This document shows positions 58,946 to 64,000 of a DNA stretch of 64,000 bases, one piece after another; position 1 is the stretch's first letter; the number at the start of each line of letters is the position of its first letter. The position numbers and the translations under genes are program-made. The notes beneath the pieces were generated by a model. It was not told the DNA's origin. It did no database searches and saw only the letters and a program-made list of their open reading frames with translations. Origin of the DNA: Firmicutes bacterium UBA5286. Its GTDB lineage: Bacteria > Bacillota > Proteinivoracia > UBA4975. The DNA lies in NCBI GenBank assembly GCA_002408465.1, contig DHSM01000006.1, positions 62,001 through 126,000 on the forward strand, read 5' to 3'.

Positions 58946-60791
58946 GTACGATGTAGGCTGGGGCGCCCCGGGAGACTTTGCCCTTTTCCAGGCTAGTTGA
59001 GGAGATAATGCAGTCTTTGTTTGTTACCACCAGGGCAGAATGCAGTTCCTTGCCGGCGGCCTTGATTTTTTCCCGGTCGAATTTGACCAATATCTCTCCC
59101 GGCTGGACCTGTTGGCCATCCCGGCAGACTTGTTTAAACCCCTCTCCTTCCAGTTCGACTGTATCCAGGCCAATATGGAGCAATAGTTCCAGCCCTTCAG
59201 GGGTCTTCATCACCAGGGCATGAGCGCCGGGAAAGACCTTGACAATTTCGCCGGCGGCGGGGGCTGCCAATATGTTGCCTGAGGGTATGAAACCGATACC
59301 TGTCCCCACCAATCCCTGGGCAAACACAGGATCAGGGAACTGCTCCAGAGGGATTATCTCGCCATCTAAAGGCGCCAGCAATTCTACAATTGCCGCCTGC
59401 TCTTTGAGCTGACGGATGCAGTCTTTGATTAGGTCGCTGTCCCCGCCAAAGACGATCTGGAGATTGCCGGCACCCAGCATGTTGATTCCCGAGGCGGGCA
59501 GATTTTTGAGGGCAGCCGCGTCAATTTTTTCTGGCGCATAAACCTGCACCCGCAGTCTAGTCAAACAGGCATCGACCACCCTTAGATTGGTAAGTCCTCC
59601 CAGGGCGGCAACTGTCTTTTTTGCAGTCTCAGCAAGGTCACCTTTAAGCCCTGCCCCTCTCCCGTCCTCAGCTCCCGCCAGTTCACGACCGGGAGTAAGA
59701 TAGTTGAACTTGCGGATAATGAACCGGAAGATAAAGTAATAGATGACGGCGTAGGCTGCCCCCAGGGGAAAGATCAGCCAGGGTTTGGACGACAGGGCAT
59801 AGTTCATAAAGAAAAGGGGCAGGGCATAGCCGTAATGGCGGATGCCTAAGAGATAGGATATGAAAAGAGCGCTGCCGGTAAGCAAGCTGTGGACGATAAA
59901 GAGCAGGGGCGCCGTAAAGATAAAGGCAAATTCCACCGGTTCGGTGATGCCGGTGATAATCGAAGTCAGGGCTGCCGTCAGCATGATTCCCGCCACTTTT
60001 TTCCGGTTTTCACTCCTGGATTCATGGACCATGGCCAGTGCTGCCGCCGGAACGGCAAAGATCATGGTGACAAAGAAGCCCCCGGAAAAGGCACCGGCAG
60101 TGGGATCCCCGGCAAAGAACCGGCCCAGTTCTCCCGTAACCACCTGGCCTTCGGTAACAAAGCTGCCAAACACGTGGAGTAACAGGCTCTGCAGTATGTG
60201 ATGGAGGCCGGTAGGAATCAGCAGGCGGTTGAGGAGCCCATAGACAAAGGCGCCATACTCGCCGGTGGAGAAAATCCAATCTCCCGCGGCAAGGATTACC
60301 TGATTGATTGGCGGCCAGAGATAGCCAAATACCACTCCGGCAACCACCGAAACCAAAGCAGTAATGATAGGGATAAAGCGCTTGCCGGAGAAAAAGCCCA
60401 GGAATTCCGGAAAGCGGATGTTGCGAAAGCGCCAGTAGAGGGCGGCGGTGTAAGCCCCTACAATAATTCCCCCGAGAACACTCATGTCGTTGGGCTGAAA
60501 CTCCCCGCTTGCCAAAGTAATCCCCGGGTTAATGGCTTTCATTACCGCCACCAGCACCACATGGCCGGTAACAGCCGCGAAAGCAGCCATGCCATCGGAA
60601 TCAGTAAAGCCAATGGCCACTCCCACCGCAAAGAGCAGGGGCAGGAAATCCACGATGATGGCGTTGCCGGCAGCGGTGAAAAAAGCCGGTCCAAACTGGC
60701 CAATGGCAATAAACAAGGCTGCTATAGGCATGACCACAATTGGCACCATCAGGGCCTTGGCCACCCGCTGCATAATTCCCTTCCAGTTCAT
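58905..60791 (-). CDS. nagE: PTS EIICBA, N-acetylglucosamine-type
   Basis: Phosphotransferase permease of 628 residues. EIIC (about 1-370) is a membrane channel of ten or so helices. EIIB (about 390-470) has its phospho-cysteine in VVDACLTRLRV, and EIIA (about 480-620) has its phospho-histidine region in LLLHIGLDTVELEGEGF. Domain order and sequence resemble N-acetylglucosamine/glucose transporters; neighbouring deacetylase and GH4 glycosidase genes suggest a chitin-derived sugar. The last 11 residues (IGDGPTFCRHSV) are coded by the inserted terminal repeat, replacing the native end. Confidence 0.9.
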   Translation of the reverse strand: MNWKGIMQRVAKALMVPIVVMPIAALFIAIGQFGPAFFTAAGNAIIVDFLPLLFAVGVAIGFTDSDGMAAFAAVTGHVVLVAVMKAINPGITLASGEFQPNDMSVLGGIIVGAYTAALYWRFRNIRFPEFLGFFSGKRFIPIITALVSVVAGVVFGYLWPPINQVILAAGDWIFSTGEYGAFVYGLLNRLLIPTGLHHILQSLLLHVFGSFVTEGQVVTGELGRFFAGDPTAGAFSGGFFVTMIFAVPAAALAMVHESRSENRKKVAGIMLTAALTSIITGITEPVEFAFIFTAPLLFIVHSLLTGSALFISYLLGIRHYGYALPLFFMNYALSSKPWLIFPLGAAYAVIYYFIFRFIIRKFNYLTPGRELAGAEDGRGAGLKGDLAETAKKTVAALGGLTNLRVVDACLTRLRVQVYAPEKIDAAALKNLPASGINMLGAGNLQIVFGGDSDLIKDCIRQLKEQAAIVELLAPLDGEIIPLEQFPDPVFAQGLVGTGIGFIPSGNILAAPAAGEIVKVFPGAHALVMKTPEGLELLLHIGLDTVELEGEGFKQVCRDGQQVQPGEILVKFDREKIKAAGKELHSALVVTNKDCIISSTSLEKGKVSRGAPAYIVQIGDGPTFCRHSV

Positions 60792-61606
60792 TAAACCCTC
60801 TCCTCCTGGAATATTTTATAGCTGACGGGAGCGATGCCCGCTGCCGTCAGATCCTTTTTCAACCATTCTGAACAAAGAAATTCTGTCTCCCGGACCCGCT
60901 TTTCCGTCAAAGAGCTGATGTTTGCAAGCTCTTTATCATTTTCGCTGCCGGGATGACTGAAGAGTTCGTGGACCCCGGATCCCACCTGGCTAAGATAAGC
61001 CAATAAACCCTCCTTGGTCCTGCCAGGACTTTCAAAGGCAGTAACAGTGTCCGGCTTGCCCAGGGGGAATTTTTGCGCCCGCTGCCAGGACCCGGCGGCG
61101 ATTCGCTGCTGCCAGTCGGGAACTTTCATGAGCTGAAAGCTGGGGGAGCTGATGGCCCGAACCCCGGAGATTCCGAATTCCTGGGCCAGCTCACAGGCAA
61201 TTGTCATCAGGGGAGGCCACAGGTGGATATGGTGATGGCTGTCCAAATGAGTAGGTTTTATCCCCGCCGCCATTAAGCGCTGAATTTGCGCACGCCATTC
61301 TGCTTTTATCTGTTCTCTATTCCAAACCAGCACCCGCCAGAATTGGCGGCGGAAACGGCCTCCGCCATCCACCAAGGAAGGAACCTGCTCGGGCGGCAGC
61401 ACCGGATCCAGGGCAGTGAGAGTCAAATGCACCCCCACCCCCAAGGTTGGGGTTTCGGCTGCCAGCTCCACCGCCTCTCGCCAGGCAAGGCCCCCGGCCA
61501 TCAAGGTGGCCGAAGTCAGGACTCCTTCCCGGTGGGCACGGATAACCGCCGCATTTATTCCTTGAGTAAGGCCGAAATCGTCGGCGTTGACAATCAGCTT
61601 TTTCAT
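60791..61606 (-). CDS. ChbG/YdjC-type carbohydrate deacetylase
   Basis: A 271-residue metal-dependent deacetylase. VNADDFGLTQGINAAV at the N-terminus supplies metal-binding aspartates, and THLDSHHHIHLWPP near residue 120 supplies histidines. In E. coli ChbG removes an acetyl group from chitobiose derivatives so that the glycosidase can act. It is coupled at both ends: TAATG with nagE and ATGA with the GH4 gene. Confidence 0.9.
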   Translation of the reverse strand: MKKLIVNADDFGLTQGINAAVIRAHREGVLTSATLMAGGLAWREAVELAAETPTLGVGVHLTLTALDPVLPPEQVPSLVDGGGRFRRQFWRVLVWNREQIKAEWRAQIQRLMAAGIKPTHLDSHHHIHLWPPLMTIACELAQEFGISGVRAISSPSFQLMKVPDWQQRIAAGSWQRAQKFPLGKPDTVTAFESPGRTKEGLLAYLSQVGSGVHELFSHPGSENDKELANISSLTEKRVRETEFLCSEWLKKDLTAAGIAPVSYKIFQEERV

Positions 61607-62898
61607 CGCAAAGTAATTAAGTCCCCATGGGCGGCAATATAATCATTGAGGATTTTTTCCGCCACTTCCAAAGAGGGAATCAGGGGATTGAGATTGAGGG
61701 CCCGCAGGGCCTTGTTGTAATCCTGTTCCATGGCCGCTTCCACGGTAAGAGTTTCGTAGGCCGCCACCACCTGCATGAGACCCAGCATATCTGTATCGGG
61801 CCTGTCCACATGGAGGGGCCGCACGCCCCGCTTGTCGATGAGGCAGGGTATTTCCACACAGGCCTCAGGGGCCATGCCGGGCACGCAGCCGTTGTTTATG
61901 ACATTAACTACATACTCCTGTCCCTTGTCATTATAGATGGCGCTAAGCATGCCTACCATCAGCTCTGAATGCCACTGCCCACCCCTGCTCTTCCACAAGT
62001 GGGAATCTTCATGCTGTACAACCTCTTTAAAATGGGCCAGCAATTCTTTTTCAATTCCCTGCACCACTTCTCCCCGGGTCTTATCCGCTGCCAGCTGAGC
62101 CTGCAAGCATTCCCTGGTCAGATAGTAATACTGCAGATAGGATGAGGGGATAACTCCTAGCTTGTTGAAGATGCGAAGCATCATGGCGCTCTCATGCAGG
62201 GTCTTTTCATCATCGCTGGGCAACATGGCCAAAATGTCAGTTGTCTTGGCCATTTCCCCCAGCATGGGCATTATGTCCTTGCCGTCGACAAAGACCTTGC
62301 GGAACCAGCCCAGGTGATTGAGGCCAACATAGTCAAGCTTGACCTGTTCTCGGGGCAGCTTGAGCAAAGAGGCGATAAAGTGCTGGACGCCGATAGGCAC
62401 ATCACAAATGCTGATGGCATTGATATCGGTGTACTTGGCCAGCATCGCCGCCACCATCCCCGAAGGATTGGAGTAGTTAATCAGCCAGGCCTCCGGCGCG
62501 TATTTCTTAATATCCTGGGCAATGGCATACATTTCCGGGACGGTGCGTAAAGCCATGGCAAAGCCGCCTGGCCCCACTGTCTCTTGGCCGATAACCTCAT
62601 ATTTCAGGGGTATTTTTTCGTCCAGCACCCTGCCTGCCAAGCCGCCAACACGAATTTGACAGAGAATAAAAGCGCTGCCCTTGATGGCCTCTATCCTGTT
62701 AAGGGTTGAAGTGACTTTTACTTCCGGCAGAGCTTCGGCGATGATTTTACTGACAATGGCCGTCACAATCTCCAGCTTGGCCTTGTCAATATCCATTAGA
62801 CAAAGCTCGGTATAAGGCACCTCCCCATGAATCTTGATTAATCCTTCAATCAGCCCCGGTGTATAAGCGCTGCCGCCGCCGATTACAGTTATCTTCAT
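61603..62898 (-). CDS. GH4 family 6-phospho-beta-glucosidase
   Basis: NAD- and metal-dependent glycosidase of 431 residues. The nucleotide motif ITVIGGGSAYTPGLIEGL starts the protein, and GLNHLGW and ICDVPIG belong to the active site region. It probably cleaves the phosphorylated disaccharide delivered by the PTS. The ATG at 62898 follows GGAGG by eight bases. First gene of the GH4-deacetylase-PTS operon. Confidence 0.93.
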   Translation of the reverse strand: MKITVIGGGSAYTPGLIEGLIKIHGEVPYTELCLMDIDKAKLEIVTAIVSKIIAEALPEVKVTSTLNRIEAIKGSAFILCQIRVGGLAGRVLDEKIPLKYEVIGQETVGPGGFAMALRTVPEMYAIAQDIKKYAPEAWLINYSNPSGMVAAMLAKYTDINAISICDVPIGVQHFIASLLKLPREQVKLDYVGLNHLGWFRKVFVDGKDIMPMLGEMAKTTDILAMLPSDDEKTLHESAMMLRIFNKLGVIPSSYLQYYYLTRECLQAQLAADKTRGEVVQGIEKELLAHFKEVVQHEDSHLWKSRGGQWHSELMVGMLSAIYNDKGQEYVVNVINNGCVPGMAPEACVEIPCLIDKRGVRPLHVDRPDTDMLGLMQVVAAYETLTVEAAMEQDYNKALRALNLNPLIPSLEVAEKILNDYIAAHGDLITLR

Positions 62899-62951
62899 TT
62901 TTTCTTCCTCCCTCATTTCTTCCTACTTAATGTATTATCCATTGCTGACAA

Positions 62952-62990
62952 ATTTCCTGCCTGCGATTTCGCAATTTTTAGGCAGGAAAT
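62952..62990. repeat. Inverted repeat between the GH4 operon and the NfeD gene
   Basis: An 11-bp exact inverted repeat, ATTTCCTGCCT / AGGCAGGAAAT, with a 17-base spacer lies in the divergent intergenic region. It could be an operator for the sugar operon or an RNA hairpin in its leader. Confidence 0.5.
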
Positions 62991-63064
62991 GGAATTATTG
63001 TGGCGAACTGTATAATATACCAGGGTGTCGCTTTCAACTTACTTATTTTGAAGGAGGGATTTTC

Positions 63065-63508
63065 ATGGTATGGTGGGTTTGGCTCATAGCAGTGGTAATC
63101 TTGCTAGCGGGAGAGCTGATGACAGAAGGCTTTTTCCTGTTCTGGTTTGCCCTAGGCGCCCTTGGCGCCACAATCACTGCGCTGATTACAAAATCTCTTC
63201 CCCTCCAGCTCCTTGTCTTTATCCTGATCAGCGGCCTGCTCCTCTTCTATTCCCGCCAATTGGGAGAAAAGCTGGGCGGAGGAAAATCTGACATTCATAC
63301 CAATGCCCAAGCCTTGGTGGGCAAAACCGGAATTATTACCAAAAAAGTTTTACCCCATGCAAAGGGACTGATCAAAATCAGCGGCGAGGAGTGGTGTTGT
63401 GTGTCCGAGGACAACGCCCCTCTACCAGAAGGAACTCTGGCGCAAGTGGAATCTCTGCAGGGTGTCACCCTGACTGTGGCCCCTATCCAGGAAAGAAAGG
63501 TGGATTAA
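63065..63508 (+). CDS. NfeD-like short membrane protein
   Basis: A 147-residue protein with two or three N-terminal transmembrane helices and a C-terminal OB-fold domain (about 80-145), typical of the short NfeD class paired with stomatin-like proteins. The ATG at 63065 follows GAAGGAGG. It is followed after 2 bases by its SPFH partner. Confidence 0.9.
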   Translation: MVWWVWLIAVVILLAGELMTEGFFLFWFALGALGATITALITKSLPLQLLVFILISGLLLFYSRQLGEKLGGGKSDIHTNAQALVGKTGIITKKVLPHAKGLIKISGEEWCCVSEDNAPLPEGTLAQVESLQGVTLTVAPIQERKVD

Positions 63509-63510
63509 TT

Positions 63511-64000
63511 ATGTGGCCATATTTTGTCTTGGGAGCAATCCTTTTTTTGCTCTTTATCATCGCCCTCTCTTCGGCCAAGGTAATCAACCAGGCAACGGTG
63601 GGGCTCATTGCCCGCCTGGGCAAATTCAACCGTCTGGCTAACCGGGGCGTCAACTTTGTCGTCCCCTTCATCGAGCGACTCTTTGTCGTCATCAATTTGC
63701 GGGAGCAGGTAGTGGATTTCCCGCCCCAGCCGGTTATCACCAAAGACAATGTCACCATGAAGATAGATACCGTAGTCTATTTTCAGGTCACCGACCCCGT
63801 CCGCTATACCTATGAAATCGCAACCCCCATCCAGGCTATCGAAAACCTTACCGCCACCACCCTCAGGAACATCATCGGCGAACTGGACTTGGATGCCACC
63901 CTCACCTCCCGGGATATTATCAATACCAAGATGCGGGCAATCCTGGACGAAGCCACCGACAAATGGGGGATCAAGATCAACCGGGTAGAACTCAAGAACA
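63511..64000 (+). CDS. SPFH/stomatin-like protein, partial at the window end
   Basis: N-terminal 163 residues visible; the rest lies beyond the window. It has one N-terminal membrane helix followed by an SPFH/band 7 domain (ATVGLIARLGKFNRLANRGVNFVVPF, VVYFQVTDPVRYTYEI). Together with the NfeD-like protein it should form a membrane microdomain scaffold. Its ATG at 63511 begins two bases after the NfeD stop. Confidence 0.92.
   Translation, partial: MWPYFVLGAILFLLFIIALSSAKVINQATVGLIARLGKFNRLANRGVNFVVPFIERLFVVINLREQVVDFPPQPVITKDNVTMKIDTVVYFQVTDPVRYTYEIATPIQAIENLTATTLRNIIGELDLDATLTSRDIINTKMRAILDEATDKWGIKINRVELKN

Noticed and set aside
58905..60791. PTS gene as a plain glucose transporter
   Set aside because: The domain order fits both, but coupling to a ChbG-like deacetylase and GH4 glycosidase favours a chitin-derived amino sugar.

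Overview
The window looks like a chromosomal segment of an anaerobic, endospore-forming Firmicute of the class Clostridia, with moderate GC content. Supporting signs are: an NAD-linked multisubunit [FeFe]-hydrogenase; B12-dependent glutamate fermentation genes; a GerA/GerC/GerB germinant receptor operon, GerM and two CotF-like coat proteins; the tig-clpP-clpX-lonB-lonA-ysxC order; and strong Shine-Dalgarno sites with frequent GTG/TTG starts. Almost every gene is on the minus strand. I cannot name the species.

Layout in window order, with genes transcribed right to left unless stated. 1-6.7 kb: a lipoprotein, a stand-alone second NuoE-like gene, then the hydrogenase operon (nuoE, 2Fe-2S protein, nuoF, hydA, ECF S component) with a promoter and a Rex-like palindrome. 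6.7-13.2 kb: a five-gene FAD/Fe-S amino-acid or amine dehydrogenase module containing its own ferredoxin, a FAD-Rieske oxidoreductase, and a GltS-type glutamate carrier. 13.2-21.1 kb: the proteostasis cluster ysxC, lonA, lonB, clpX, clpP, tig. 21.2-23.4 kb: tRNA-Gly(GCC), a lipoprotein, and a six-tRNA operon holding a heptamer repeat and a REP-like terminator hairpin. 23.4-37 kb: a block matching the Bacillus order ysmB/racE/gerM/rph/ysnA/ysnB, opened up by the methylaspartate route genes (glmS, glmL, glmE, mal) between murI and gerM, and by AtuA-like/DUF4387/class I hydro-lyase/P-loop-SAD genes between gerM and rph. 37-51 kb: queG, an MCP-like protein, pepV, plsY, coat proteins (plus strand), a 45-residue rubredoxin, thiI and its cysteine desulfurase, an L,D-transpeptidase, a NUDIX gene (plus strand), a decayed sfsA, azlCD and tRNA-Ala. 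51-58 kb: the germination receptor operon, methionine gamma-lyase with a sigma-54 promoter, and the sigma-54 activator just upstream of it. 58-63 kb: a REP-associated transposase element whose terminal repeat has replaced the end of an N-acetylglucosamine-type PTS gene, in an operon with a ChbG-like deacetylase and a GH4 glycosidase. 63-64 kb (plus strand): NfeD and the start of an SPFH/stomatin protein cut by the window end.

Working together (inference): GltS imports glutamate; glutamate mutase and methylaspartase convert it to mesaconate; the class I hydro-lyase is a likely mesaconase, with AtuA/DUF4387 as candidates for a later step. Reducing equivalents from amino-acid oxidation could reach ferredoxin and NADH and leave as hydrogen through the hydrogenase. 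No citramalate lyase is visible in the window.

Only two stretches longer than 300 bases lack protein genes: 22441-23410 (tRNAs, promoter, repeats, hairpin) and 50917-51226 (tRNA-Ala with its promoter and terminator). I saw no CRISPR array, rRNA, prophage or integron, and no clear riboswitch.
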